The notes below the pieces were generated by a model, which worked only from the letters and a program-made list of their open reading frames with translations, was not told the origin of the DNA and searched no databases. This document shows positions 34,550 to 43,663 of a stretch of DNA of 64,000 nucleotides, in pieces (position 1 is the first letter of the stretch; every line of letters begins with the position of its first letter). The DNA lies in contig JBEEFP010000074.1 of assembly GCA_041166085.1 (NCBI GenBank), forward strand, positions 6,062-70,061, read 5' to 3'. This DNA comes from JBEEFP01 sp041166085 (GTDB lineage: Bacteria; Actinomycetota; Acidimicrobiia; Acidimicrobiales; JAFATL01). The translations under genes were made by a program, and so were the position numbers.

Positions 34550-35506
34550 ATGAGCATGCCGACCGATCCGCTGATGATCGTGGCCGCCGAGGAGGCAGCC
34601 GCGGCGGTCGTCGGGGGCGGGCCCGACGGCGAGGAGGAGGAGGGCCTGTCCCGCGGCCGGCTGGTGCTGCGCCGGTTCCGGCGACGCAAGGTGGCGATGG
34701 CTGGCCTGGTGGTGCTGGCGTTCCTGTTCCTGCTCGCCTTCGTCGGGCCCCACCTCTCGCAGTGGGACTACAGGTCGAAGGACTTCAACGCCTTCCTGCA
34801 AGGGCCGTCCACCAGCCACTGGTTCGGCACCACCCAGATCGGCCAGGACGTCTACGCCCAAACGCTTCGGGGCCTCCAGAAGTCGCTGGTGATCGGCCTG
34901 CTCGTCGCCCTGTTCTCCACCGGCCTCGCCGCACTCGTGGGCGCGTCGGCCGGGTATCTCGGCGGCTGGACCGACCGCAGCCTGATGTGGGTCGTCGACC
35001 TGCTCCTCGTGCTTCCCGACTTCCTGATCATCGCCATCCTCAGCCCGAACTTCCGAGGCAAGACGTGGCTGCTGTTCGTCGTCCTGCTGGCCGCCTTCAG
35101 CTGGATGATCACGGCCCGGGTGGTGCGCGGGTTCGCCCTCAGCCTGCGCGAGCGGGAGTTCGTGCAGGCCGCGAAGTTCATGGGCGTGCCGTCGCGCACG
35201 ATCATCTTCCGGCACCTGCTGCCCAACATGTCGTCGTTCCTGATCATCGACGCGACCATCAGCGTTGGTGGCGCCATCATCGCCGAGACGGGACTCAGCT
35301 ATTTCGGATTCGGCGTGCAACCGCCCGACGTCTCGCTCGGAACCCTGATCGCCGAGGGGACGAACTCCGCGCTCACCTATCCCTGGCTCTTCATGTTCTC
35401 CGGCGGGCTCCTCATCCTCACCGTGCTCGCCGTGAGCGTGATCGGCGACGGCATGCGCGACGCCCTCGACCCGAACGCGGGCGGCTCGGCGAGCAGGGCC
35501 GAATGA
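34550..35506 (+). CDS. DppC/OppC-type peptide ABC permease
   Basis: Membrane permease, 318 aa. The long N-terminal cytosolic tail is rich in Ala, Gly and Glu (about 1-45), followed by RRRKVAMAGLVVLAFLFLLAFVGP, the DppC-like HWFGTTQIGQDVYAQTLRGLQKSL motif, and EAA loop FVQAAKFMGVPSRTIIFRHLLPN. ATG AGC ATG start at 34550 has no strong ribosome site; translation may depend on the hairpin upstream. Overlaps the ATPase gene by ATGA. Confidence 0.93.
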   Translation: MSMPTDPLMIVAAEEAAAAVVGGGPDGEEEEGLSRGRLVLRRFRRRKVAMAGLVVLAFLFLLAFVGPHLSQWDYRSKDFNAFLQGPSTSHWFGTTQIGQDVYAQTLRGLQKSLVIGLLVALFSTGLAALVGASAGYLGGWTDRSLMWVVDLLLVLPDFLIIAILSPNFRGKTWLLFVVLLAAFSWMITARVVRGFALSLREREFVQAAKFMGVPSRTIIFRHLLPNMSSFLIIDATISVGGAIIAETGLSYFGFGVQPPDVSLGTLIAEGTNSALTYPWLFMFSGGLLILTVLAVSVIGDGMRDALDPNAGGSASRAE

Positions 35507-37605
35507 CGACCGTCGCGCCGCAGCCCGGCGCGGGAGCGTCGCCCACCGCTCCCGTCCTCGAGGTCACCGACCTCAGCGTGACGTTCCCGAGTGAGAGCGG
35601 CCCGGTCACAGCCGTCCGCGGCCTCACGTACACGGTGGCGCCGGGCGAGGTGCTCGGCATCGTCGGCGAGTCGGGCTCGGGCAAGTCGGTGTCGGCGCTG
35701 GCGGTGATGGGACTGCTGCCGCCGTCGGCACGCGTGGACGGCTCGGTGCGGTTCCACGGCAAGGAGCTCTTGGGCCAGAGCGACCGGGACCTCTCCGCCG
35801 TGCGGGGCAAGGGGATCTCGATCGTGTTCCAGGACCCGCTCTCGGCGCTGACGCCGGTGTACACGGTGGGCGATCAGATCGCCGAGGCAGTGCGTGTGCA
35901 CACGGACGTGTCCAAGGCCGCCGCGCTCACGCAGGCGGTCGAGCTCCTCGACCTGGTCGGCATCCCGGACGCCAAGGAGCGGGCGCGGGCGTTCCCCCAC
36001 GAGTTCTCCGGCGGGATGCGCCAGCGGGTGATGATCGCCATGGCCATCGCCAACGACCCGGACGTGATCATCGCGGACGAGCCGACCACCGCTCTCGACG
36101 TCACCATCCAGGCACAGATCCTCGAGGTGCTGGGCACCGCCCAAGAGGCAACTGGCGCGTCGATCCTGATGATCACCCACGACCTCGGCGTCATCGCCGG
36201 CTTCGCCGACCGGGTGATGGTGATGTACGCGGGCAAGCCGGTGGAGACGGCAGGCGTCGACGAACTGTTCGCTGCCCCGCGCATGCCGTACACCCTCGGG
36301 TTGCTCGGGTCGCTGCCGCGCCTCGACCGCGGCGAGCGTCAGCCCTTGACCCCAGTGGAGGGCAACCCACCGTCACTGGTGCACCTGCCACCCGGGTGCC
36401 CGTTCGCGCCCCGCTGCCCGATGCGCATCGAGATCTGCGACGAGGTCGAGCCGGACCTCGACCCGACGCGGAGTCCCGACCACCGTGCTGCCTGTCACCG
36501 GTGGCGCGAGATCGACGAGCGTGATCTGAGCCCGACCGACGTGTTCCCCGCCGCGATGCCGGATGCACCTGACGTCGCGGCGATCCCGCGCGACGACCGG
36601 CGTGTCGTACTCGCGGTGAACGATCTCGTCCGTCACTTCCCGCTCACCCGCGGCACGGTGTTCCGGCGCACCGTCGGGACGGTGCGCGCCGTCGACGGCA
36701 TCACCTTCGACATCCGCGAGGGGGAGACGCTCGGCCTCGTCGGTGAGTCCGGCTGTGGCAAGACGACCACCATCAACGAGATCCTCACCCTGGTGGCGCC
36801 CAGCGCGGGGACGATCACCGTGCTCGGGCGCGAGACGGCGGGAATGACGAGAACGGAGCGCAGGGAGATCCGCCGCGACCTGTCGGTGGTCTTCCAGGAC
36901 CCCATGGCGTCGCTCGATCCCCGGCTGCCCGTCGGCGACATCCTGGGTGAGCCGTTGCGCACCCACGGCGTGCCCAAGGCGGCGCGAGTCAAACGGGTGG
37001 CCGAGCTGTTGCGGTTGGTGGGTCTGGCGCCGAATCACGCCAACCGCTATCCGCACGAGTTCTCGGGCGGCCAGCGGCAGCGCGTGGGGATCGCACGGGC
37101 ACTGGCCCTCGAACCCCAGCTCCTCGTCCTCGACGAGCCGGTCTCCGCACTCGATGTCTCCATCCGGGCCGGCGTGATCAACCTGCTGGAGGAGCTCAAG
37201 GCTCGGCTCGGGCTGGCCTACCTCTTCGTGGCCCACGACCTCTCTGTCGTGCGCCACATCGCCGATCGCGTCGCAGTCATGTACCTGGGCCGCATCGTCG
37301 AGATCGGCGACACCGATGCCGTCTTCGACGCGCCCGCGCATCCCTACACGCAGGCGCTGCTGTCGGCCATCCCTCTGCCCGATCCAGCTCGGGAACGGGA
37401 GCGGCGACGCATCATCCTGCAGGGCGACCTCCCGAGCCCGACCGAGTCGGTCGCGGGCTGCCGGTTCCGGACGCGCTGCCCGAAGTTCGCAGTGCTGTCG
37501 GACGCGGAGCGGCAGCGCTGCATCGTCGAGGACCCGCCGCTGTACCAGCAGGGCGACGACCACCGGGCCGCGTGCCATTTCGCCGAGGGTGAAAGCGTCG
37601 TCTGA
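35503..37605 (+). CDS. Fused DppD-DppF-type ABC ATPase (two nucleotide-binding domains)
   Basis: 700-aa cytosolic ATPase in which the usual two subunits are one chain. Domain 1 (about 15-320): GESGSGKS, FSGGMRQRVMIAMAI, DVIIADEPTTALD, MITHDLGVIAGF. Domain 2 (about 365-690): GESGCGKTTT, FSGGQRQRVGIARAL, LLVLDEPVSALD, FVAHDLSVV. Each domain ends with the Cys-containing oligopeptide-transporter tail, CPFAPRCPMRIEICDEVEP and CRFRTRCPKF..C, which in some relatives binds an iron-sulfur cluster. Start ATG 35503 overlaps the DppC stop. Confidence 0.95.
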   Translation: MTTVAPQPGAGASPTAPVLEVTDLSVTFPSESGPVTAVRGLTYTVAPGEVLGIVGESGSGKSVSALAVMGLLPPSARVDGSVRFHGKELLGQSDRDLSAVRGKGISIVFQDPLSALTPVYTVGDQIAEAVRVHTDVSKAAALTQAVELLDLVGIPDAKERARAFPHEFSGGMRQRVMIAMAIANDPDVIIADEPTTALDVTIQAQILEVLGTAQEATGASILMITHDLGVIAGFADRVMVMYAGKPVETAGVDELFAAPRMPYTLGLLGSLPRLDRGERQPLTPVEGNPPSLVHLPPGCPFAPRCPMRIEICDEVEPDLDPTRSPDHRAACHRWREIDERDLSPTDVFPAAMPDAPDVAAIPRDDRRVVLAVNDLVRHFPLTRGTVFRRTVGTVRAVDGITFDIREGETLGLVGESGCGKTTTINEILTLVAPSAGTITVLGRETAGMTRTERREIRRDLSVVFQDPMASLDPRLPVGDILGEPLRTHGVPKAARVKRVAELLRLVGLAPNHANRYPHEFSGGQRQRVGIARALALEPQLLVLDEPVSALDVSIRAGVINLLEELKARLGLAYLFVAHDLSVVRHIADRVAVMYLGRIVEIGDTDAVFDAPAHPYTQALLSAIPLPDPARERERRRIILQGDLPSPTESVAGCRFRTRCPKFAVLSDAERQRCIVEDPPLYQQGDDHRAACHFAEGESVV

Positions 37606-37614
37606 ACACGCGCT

Positions 37615-37647
37615 TATGCTCGGTTCCGCAACTCAGCACTGGGGAGG
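37615..37647 (+). promoter_or_regulatory. -10-like element and ribosome site of the peptide-binding protein gene
   Basis: TATGCT (37615-37620) resembles a -10 box, without a clear -35. GGGGAGG (37641-37647) precedes the TTG start at 37652 by 4 bases. Together they may give the binding protein extra expression beyond the operon transcript. Confidence 0.4.
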
Positions 37648-37651
37648 AACC

Positions 37652-39361
37652 TTGAAGAGAACGTCTCGTCCGCTGTCCATCGCCGCACTCTTGCTTGCCA
37701 TTGCCCTGGTGGCCGGAGCGTGCGGCAAGAGCGACAACAACAAGACGAGCGCCGGCGGGGGCGGGGGCACGGGGAACGGCCAATCGGCCACGGAGAACGA
37801 CGTCAACGCCACCCCCCGGGCCAGCGTGCAGGACGGTGGGACCCTGAAGTGGCCCATGGACGGCATGCCGCCCAACTTCAATTACAACGAGCTCGACGGT
37901 CCCGACGCCAACAACGCCAACGTGATCGGTGCACTGATGCCGACACCTTTCGACTACCAGGCCGACTCCACTCCTTTGCTCAAGAAGGAGTACGTGGAAT
38001 CGGCGGAGGTGACCGCCAAGGACCCGAAGCAGGTCGTCACCTACCACCTCAACCCGAAGGCCAAGTGGTCTGACGGCACCCCGATCACGTGGGCCGACTA
38101 CGAGGCCCAGTGGAAGGCGCTCAACGGCAAGAACGACGCCTACAAGGTGGCCGGCACCTCGGGCTACGAGGTCATCGAGAGCGTGGCCAAGGGCAAGGAC
38201 GACTACGAGGTCGTCGTGACCTACGCGGAGCACTTCGCTGACTGGCGCAACACCTTCAACCCGCTGTACCCCGCCTCGACGAACAGCGACCCCAAGGTGT
38301 TCAACGAGGGCTGGGTCGACAAGCCCCTCGTCACCGCTGGCCCCTTCAAGCTCGACACCATCGACCAAACGGCCAAGACCATCACCCTCGTGCGCGACGA
38401 CAAGTGGTGGGGCGACAAGGCCAAGCTCGACCGCATCGTGTTCCGCACGATCGACGGCGACGCCCAGATCGACGCCCTCGCCAACGGTGAGGTGGACTTC
38501 ATCGACGTCGGGGCGGACGTGAACAAGTACCAGCGGGCCAAGGGCACCAGCGGCGTCGAGCTGCGCAAGGCGGGCGGCCCGAACTTCAGGCACTACGACT
38601 TCAACGGCAACAGCGAGGTCTTCAAGGACGTCCGCGTCCGCAAGGCCGTCGCCCTCGGCATCGACCGGTCGACCATCACCAAGGCACTGCTCGGACCACT
38701 CGGCGTCGACACCGCGCCGTTGAACAACCACATCTTCATGCTCAACCAGAAGGGCTACCGCAACAACGCGGGGGAGCTGGCCACGCCCAGCGCGACCAAG
38801 GCCAAGGCGCTGCTCGACGAAGCGGGCTGGAAGCCGGGGCCGGGCGGCGTCCGGGTCAAGGACGGCAAGCCCCTCGCGTTCCGGTGGGTCATCCCGTCAG
38901 GCACGGCGCCCGCGAAGCAGGAAGCCGAGCTGGTGCAGGGGATGTTGGCCCCGATCGGGTTCAAGGTGAACATCGACGTGGTGCCGAGCGACCCCTTCTT
39001 CGACCAGTACGTCAGCCCCGGCAACTTCGACGTGGTCGCCTTCTCGTGGGGCGGCACGCCGTACCCGATCAGCTCGGCCGTCGGGATCTACCACACGGTC
39101 CAGGGAGACGACGTACAGCAGAACTACGGGCGCATCGGCGACCCGAAGATCGACGACCTGTTCAGTCAGGCGACCACCGAGCTCGATCCGGCCAAGGCGA
39201 TTGACGAGGCCAACCACGCCGACAAGCTCATCTGGGACGAGGTGCACTCGATCACGTCGTACCAGCGGCCCGACATCGTCGCGGCCAAGTCGACCCTGGC
39301 CAACTACGGCGCGTTGGGCTTCGCCAGCGTGAGGTACGAGGACGTGGGATTCACGAAGTAG
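37652..39361 (+). CDS. Family 5 peptide-binding lipoprotein (DppA/OppA type)
   Basis: Extracytosolic receptor of the preceding ABC importer, 569 aa. Lipoprotein signal with lipobox LVAGAC (about 20-25), a Gly/Ser/Asn-rich linker, then SBP_bac_5 features: TYHLNPKAKWSDGTPITWADYEAQWKAL, GPFKLDTIDQTAKTITLVRDDKWWGDKAKLDRIVFR, and VRKAVALGIDRSTI. TTG start chosen for the GGGGAGG site and correct signal length. Ends with its stop codon directly abutting that of the convergent TPP enzyme (no base between). Confidence 0.93.
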   Translation: MKRTSRPLSIAALLLAIALVAGACGKSDNNKTSAGGGGGTGNGQSATENDVNATPRASVQDGGTLKWPMDGMPPNFNYNELDGPDANNANVIGALMPTPFDYQADSTPLLKKEYVESAEVTAKDPKQVVTYHLNPKAKWSDGTPITWADYEAQWKALNGKNDAYKVAGTSGYEVIESVAKGKDDYEVVVTYAEHFADWRNTFNPLYPASTNSDPKVFNEGWVDKPLVTAGPFKLDTIDQTAKTITLVRDDKWWGDKAKLDRIVFRTIDGDAQIDALANGEVDFIDVGADVNKYQRAKGTSGVELRKAGGPNFRHYDFNGNSEVFKDVRVRKAVALGIDRSTITKALLGPLGVDTAPLNNHIFMLNQKGYRNNAGELATPSATKAKALLDEAGWKPGPGGVRVKDGKPLAFRWVIPSGTAPAKQEAELVQGMLAPIGFKVNIDVVPSDPFFDQYVSPGNFDVVAFSWGGTPYPISSAVGIYHTVQGDDVQQNYGRIGDPKIDDLFSQATTELDPAKAIDEANHADKLIWDEVHSITSYQRPDIVAAKSTLANYGALGFASVRYEDVGFTK

Positions 39362-40915
39362 TCAGAAGCCCGCGGGGATCATGGCTTCGACGAGAGAGGG
39401 CCCTGGCGTCGCCAGGGCCCTCTCCAGTTGTGCGGTGAGCTCCTCGGCGGTCGTGGCCCGCGCTGCGTCGACGCCCATGCCGCGGGCGAGCGACGTGAAG
39501 TCGAGGTCCGGGTTGGCGAGGTCGAGCATCGACTGTGCCTTCGGTCCCGGCGCGTCGGTGCCGACCCGGCTCAGCTCGAGGTTGAGGATGGCGTAGGACC
39601 GGTTGTTGTAGATCACGGTGGTGACGTCGAGGTTCTCGCGCGCCTGGGTCCAAAGCGACTGCAGCGTGTACATGGCGCTGCCGTCGGCCTCGAGGCACAC
39701 CACCTTGCGGTCGGGACAGGCCACGGCCGCACCGGTGGCAACGGGGAGTCCCTGGCCGATGGCGCCGCCGGTGAGTGTGAGCCAGTCGTGTCTCGGTGCG
39801 CCGGCGGTCGCGCCCGGCGCCCAGAGCCCAGCGGTGTTGGCCTCGTCGGCCACGATGGCGCCTTCGGGGAGGAGGGCACCGACGGCCTGGGCGACGGTCT
39901 CGGCCGTGAGCGCGCCCGTGGGCCGCTCGGGACGCACGGCCGGCTGCAGGAGGGCGTCCTCCGCACCGGCGACGCGGTCGGCCAGCTGGGCGAGGGCCTC
40001 GGCCGCGTCGTCGCCGGACGACGCGAGCACGTGCACCTGGCATCCGTCCGGCACCAGGTCGCTGGCCTTGTCGGGATAGGCGAAGAACGACACCGGCGCG
40101 CGGGTGTCGACGAGGACGAGATGACGGGCGCCCGCCAGCTGGGCCTGGGTGAACTCGGCCAAGTACCCGAGGCGCTCGATGGGCGCCACGCCCGCCCCGC
40201 GCTCGAGTCGCGCGGGGAAGGTCTCACCGAGGAGCTTGGCCCCGGTCGCGCGTGTCACCCGACTGGCGGCCGCCAGCGGCGCCTCGCGCATGGCGCTGCC
40301 GCCGAGGAGCAGGACGCACGGCTCGCCGGACACGAGCACCTTGGCGACGGCCGCGACCACGTCGTCGCTCACGGCGGCGCGGTGCGCCGGAGCGGGGGCG
40401 GGCGCCGGCTCCGCCCCTTCCAGCCATGACGCGTCGGCGGGGAGGATCAACGTCGCGACCCGTCCCGGTGGACCCATGGCGGCGGCCACCGCGTCGGCGC
40501 CGTCGCGTGCGACATCTCCGGGGCCCGAGGATCGGCGCACCCATCCCGACACGGTGGCGGCCGCGCTGTCGATGTCCGACTCGAGGGGCGCGTCGTACTG
40601 CTTGTGATACGTGGCGTGGTCGCCGACGATGTTCACGAGTGGCGTGTGGGCCCGCCGTGCGTTGTGGAGGTTGGCCAGACCGTTGCCCAACCCTGGCCCG
40701 AGGTGCAGCAGCGTTGCCGCGGGCCGGCCTGCCATGCGGCCGTAACCGTCGGCCGCACCCGTCGCCACTCCTTCGAACAAGGCGAGGACGGCCCGCATCC
40801 CCGGCACGTCATCGAGAGCGGCGACGAAGTGCATCTCCGACGTACCCGGGTTGGTGAAACTCACGTCGACACCCGACGCGACGAGGGTGCGGATGAGCGC
40901 TTGCGCTCCGTTCAT
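39362..40915 (-). CDS. Thiamine-diphosphate enzyme of the acetolactate synthase / benzoylformate decarboxylase class
   Basis: 517-aa cytosolic TPP enzyme. N-terminal PYR domain with catalytic Glu48 (LALFEGVATGAADGYGRM), a central domain (about 185-330), and the PP domain with the metal/TPP motif EADGSAMYTLQSLWTQARENLDVTTVIYNN. The family usually has GDG; here the first Gly is Ala, still common in this subgroup. No regulatory small subunit or ilvC follows, so a catabolic 2-oxoacid decarboxylase or lyase is more likely than valine synthesis. The FAD-linked oxidase gene upstream (19 bases) is probably co-transcribed and could supply a 2-oxoacid. Confidence 0.87.
   Translation of the reverse strand: MNGAQALIRTLVASGVDVSFTNPGTSEMHFVAALDDVPGMRAVLALFEGVATGAADGYGRMAGRPAATLLHLGPGLGNGLANLHNARRAHTPLVNIVGDHATYHKQYDAPLESDIDSAAATVSGWVRRSSGPGDVARDGADAVAAAMGPPGRVATLILPADASWLEGAEPAPAPAPAHRAAVSDDVVAAVAKVLVSGEPCVLLLGGSAMREAPLAAASRVTRATGAKLLGETFPARLERGAGVAPIERLGYLAEFTQAQLAGARHLVLVDTRAPVSFFAYPDKASDLVPDGCQVHVLASSGDDAAEALAQLADRVAGAEDALLQPAVRPERPTGALTAETVAQAVGALLPEGAIVADEANTAGLWAPGATAGAPRHDWLTLTGGAIGQGLPVATGAAVACPDRKVVCLEADGSAMYTLQSLWTQARENLDVTTVIYNNRSYAILNLELSRVGTDAPGPKAQSMLDLANPDLDFTSLARGMGVDAARATTAEELTAQLERALATPGPSLVEAMIPAGF
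39394..39424. terminator. Hairpin inside the 3' end of the TPP enzyme gene
   Basis: Perfect 14-bp arms GAGAGGGCCCTGGC/GCCAGGGCCCTCTC with a GTC loop, 33 bases past the peptide-binding protein stop. It encodes ATPGPSL-type residues of the opposing gene, so the terminator of the plus-strand operon is embedded in coding sequence. Confidence 0.6.
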
Positions 40916-40934
40916 GCTGCTCCTTCTCAGTCGA

Positions 40935-42308
40935 TCAGTCGAAGAGGGTGCCGGGGTTGAGGATGCCGCTGGGATCGAAGGCGGTCTTGATGCGGCGCAT
41001 GAGCTCGATCTTCACCGGGTCCTCCAGCGCGAGGAAGTACTTCTTCTTGGTACTGCCGATGCCGTGCTCACCGGAGATGGTGCCGCCGAGAGCCATCCCC
41101 GCCGCGAACAGGTCACGCATGACCTGCGACCGCTTGTCGGCGTCGGGCTGGAACACCGACAGGTGCACGTTGCCGTCCCCGGCGTGCCCGCACCCGGCCA
41201 CGAACGTGCCGCTGGCGTCGGCCAGCGCCTTGACCGCGCTCATGAAGTCGGCGATGGCGGCCCGGGGGACCACCACGTCGACGATGTCGTCGGCGCCTGC
41301 GGACTTGGCCACCCAGAACGCCTTCTCGCGTGCGGAGATGAGCAGGGTCGCGGAGGTGGGCGGCAGCACGTACACGTCGATGGCGCCCAGGTCGGCCAGC
41401 TGCGACGCCAGTGTCTGCACATCGGTGTCCAGCCGGTCGACGTGGGCGTCCTCCATCATCACGACGAGGTAGCCGAACGTCCGCTGCTGGATCTCCTCGG
41501 GCACGCCGAGGTCCAGGCCGACCATGCGGGTGGCGGCGCCCATGGTCAGGGTGTCGATGTACTCGAGGATGAGGGGACCGATGCCGCTTCCGACGATGCG
41601 GGGCACGGCGCGGGTGATCTCCTCGAGGGTGGCGAACGGAGCCATCACCGTCGCCTGGTGCTCGGGGCGGGGATAGAGCTTGACGGTCGCTTCGGTGACG
41701 AGGGCGAGCGTGCCCTCCGAGCCGATGATCAGCTGGGTGAGGTCGTAGCCGGTGGAGGTCTTCACGTACCGACCACCGCTGCGGATGACCTCGCCCGTGG
41801 CCAGCACCGCTTCCAGCCCGAGGACCTGGTGGCGGGTGACGCCGTACTTGACGGCCCGCATGCCGCCGGCGTTGGTGCCGACGTTGCCGCCGAGGCTGGC
41901 GCTGTACTCGCCTGGGAAGACGGGATAGATGAGACCGTGGGCTGCGGTTGCCTCGTCGAGCTCGGCAAGGGTGACGCCGGGCTGTACGACGGCCACATGG
42001 TTCTCGGTGTCGATCTCGAGCACCTTGTTCATGCGTTCGAAGGACACGACGACGCCGCCGGCGCGCGGGATGGCCGCGCCCGAGAGTCCCGTGCCGCTGC
42101 CCCGCGCGGTGACGGCGATGCCGTGCTCGTTGGCCGTGCGCAGGATGGCCGCCACGTCGGCCGTCGTCTCTGGGAGCAGCACCGCGTCCGGCTGGACGGG
42201 TACGGATCCGAGGGCCTCGTCATGGCCGTAGTCCTCACTCACCGCGCTCCCGACAAGGATGCGGTCCGCGGCGAGGATCTCGGCGAACAACGAGGCGACG
42301 TCAGCCAT
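40935..42308 (-). CDS. GlcD/D-lactate-dehydrogenase-type FAD-linked oxidase
   Basis: Oxidises a 2-hydroxy acid (glycolate, D-lactate or 2-hydroxyglutarate type) to the 2-oxo acid. 457 aa: PCMH FAD-binding domain (about 35-215, with PETTADVAAILRTANEHGIAVTARGSGTGLSGAAIP and GEYSASLGGNVGTNAGGMRAVKYG) and the C-terminal FAD-oxidase domain with GCGHAGDGNVHLSVF and GEHGIGSTKKKYF. No GlcE or GlcF gene follows; electrons may go to a quinone or ETF. ATG 42308 has a TACGGT box 6 bases upstream. Likely works with the TPP enzyme just downstream. Confidence 0.93.
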   Translation of the reverse strand: MADVASLFAEILAADRILVGSAVSEDYGHDEALGSVPVQPDAVLLPETTADVAAILRTANEHGIAVTARGSGTGLSGAAIPRAGGVVVSFERMNKVLEIDTENHVAVVQPGVTLAELDEATAAHGLIYPVFPGEYSASLGGNVGTNAGGMRAVKYGVTRHQVLGLEAVLATGEVIRSGGRYVKTSTGYDLTQLIIGSEGTLALVTEATVKLYPRPEHQATVMAPFATLEEITRAVPRIVGSGIGPLILEYIDTLTMGAATRMVGLDLGVPEEIQQRTFGYLVVMMEDAHVDRLDTDVQTLASQLADLGAIDVYVLPPTSATLLISAREKAFWVAKSAGADDIVDVVVPRAAIADFMSAVKALADASGTFVAGCGHAGDGNVHLSVFQPDADKRSQVMRDLFAAGMALGGTISGEHGIGSTKKKYFLALEDPVKIELMRRIKTAFDPSGILNPGTLFD

Positions 42309-42314
42309 GGCGAG

Positions 42315-42320
42315 ACCGTA
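42315..42320 (-). promoter_or_regulatory. -10 element, leaderless (GlcD-type oxidase)
   Basis: Minus-strand TACGGT ends 6 bases before the ATG at 42308. Confidence 0.5.
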
Positions 42321-42344
42321 ACGCGCCGGGCGCAACCGCACTCC

Positions 42345-42383
42345 CGAGGAAATAGCCCACCGATTCGGTGGGCTATTTCCTCG
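42345..42383. repeat. Palindrome family member 1 (18-bp stem, loop ATT)
   Basis: Perfect arms CGAGGAAATAGCCCACCG and its complement around ATT. The right flank continues as the family signature (complement of GTCTCGAGGAA). Lies between the 3' end of the P450 gene (minus, stop 42394) and the promoter of the GlcD-type gene, so it can end the P450 transcript. Confidence 0.85.
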
Positions 42384-42393
42384 AGACCTCAGG

Positions 42394-43644
42394 TCACCAC
42401 GCCGCAGGAAGGTGCTTGATGCCGTTGATGAAGTTCGAGCGGAGGCGCTCGGGTTCGCCGGTGGCGTGGATGTTCGGGATGCGGCGGAAGAGCTCACGGA
42501 AGAGGACGGTGATCTCGCGCCGCGCCAGGTGGGCGCCGAGGCAGAAGTGGGGACCAGGGCCACCGAAGCCGACGTGGTCGTTGGGGGCGCGGCGGACGTC
42601 GAAGGTCTGCGGGTTCTCGAAGACGGCCTCGTCGCGGTTGGCCGAGTTGTAGAAGAGGACGACCTTGTCGCCCTCGCTGAACTCGTGCTCGCCGATGCGG
42701 GTGCCGTCGGTGGTGACGGTGCGCCGGAAGTGGATGACCGGCGTGGCCCAGCGCACCAGCTCCTCGACCGCGGTGTTGGTGAGTCCGTCGAAGTCGTCCA
42801 TCCAGAGCTGCTTCTGCTCGGGATTCTCCGTGAGCACGTGCAGGCCGTGGGCGATGGCGTTACGCGTCGTCTCGTTGCCGGCCACGACGAGGAGGATGAA
42901 GAACGAGCCCACCTCCGCGGGAGTCAACCGGTCGCCGTCCACGTCGGCGGTCATGAGGGCGGTGATGAGGTCGTCCTGCGGGAGGTTGACCCGCGAGTCG
43001 CCCAAGTCCTGCACCAGCATGGCCAGCTCCTGGCCGGCAGTGAGGAGCGCCGTCATGATCGCCCCCGGGTTCTCCTGGTCGGGGACGTACTCCGGGTCAC
43101 CCGCACCGAGGATGATGTTGGTGCGGTCGAAGATGAACTGCTCCTGGCTGCGGGGGATGCCCATCATGTCCACGATGATCCGCAGGGGGAGGACGGCGGC
43201 CACCTCGGTGACGAAGTCGCACGAGCCCTTCTCGACGACCGCGTCGATCACCTCGGCCGCCGACGTCTCGACCTGATCCATCACCGCACCCAGGTGCTTG
43301 GGGGTGAAGACCCGCGACACGATCTTGCGCAACCGTGCGTGCTTGGGGTCGTCCATGTTGATCATGGAGCCGAAGAACTCGAGGAAGTCCGGTGGCATGT
43401 CGCCGATGTTGGTGCCCTTGCCGGACTGGAACTTGTCCGGCTGCTTCGACGCCTCGAGCACGTCGGCGTGGCGGGTCAGGGCCCAGTAACCCGGACCCGT
43501 CGGGAGCATGGGGATCTCCGGTTCCTCGAAGAACCTGATCGGGCTCTGGGCCCGCAGGGCCGCGAACGCTTCTTCACGTTCGGCCCACGGACGGGCCCAG
43601 AACTCGATGTCGGAGAGGTCGATCTGGTCCAGCGCCATAGCCAT
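42394..43644 (-). CDS. Cytochrome P450 (actinobacterial, CYP125/142-like group)
   Basis: 416-aa haem-thiolate monooxygenase. I-helix LLVVAGNETTRNAIAHGL with the acid-alcohol pair E-T, ExxR in VEELVRWATPVIHFRR, Phe-rich haem loop HVGFGGPGPHFCLGAHLARRE. The GNETT and FGGPGPHFCLGAHLA wording is common in P450s of the steroid/cholesterol and linear-terpene oxidising group, so a sterol or branched lipid substrate is possible. Start 43644 agrees with TAGTCT 8 bases upstream. Distinct from the P450 at 31 kb in length and signature. Confidence 0.92.
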   Translation of the reverse strand: MAMALDQIDLSDIEFWARPWAEREEAFAALRAQSPIRFFEEPEIPMLPTGPGYWALTRHADVLEASKQPDKFQSGKGTNIGDMPPDFLEFFGSMINMDDPKHARLRKIVSRVFTPKHLGAVMDQVETSAAEVIDAVVEKGSCDFVTEVAAVLPLRIIVDMMGIPRSQEQFIFDRTNIILGAGDPEYVPDQENPGAIMTALLTAGQELAMLVQDLGDSRVNLPQDDLITALMTADVDGDRLTPAEVGSFFILLVVAGNETTRNAIAHGLHVLTENPEQKQLWMDDFDGLTNTAVEELVRWATPVIHFRRTVTTDGTRIGEHEFSEGDKVVLFYNSANRDEAVFENPQTFDVRRAPNDHVGFGGPGPHFCLGAHLARREITVLFRELFRRIPNIHATGEPERLRSNFINGIKHLPAAW

Positions 43645-43652
43645 GGCGCGGA

Positions 43653-43658
43653 AGACTA
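43653..43658 (-). promoter_or_regulatory. -10 element, leaderless (P450)
   Basis: Minus-strand TAGTCT ends 8 bases before ATG 43644, in the short gap after the sigma factor stop. The P450 therefore need not depend on the sigma-factor transcript. Confidence 0.5.
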
Positions 43659-43663
43659 GATCG

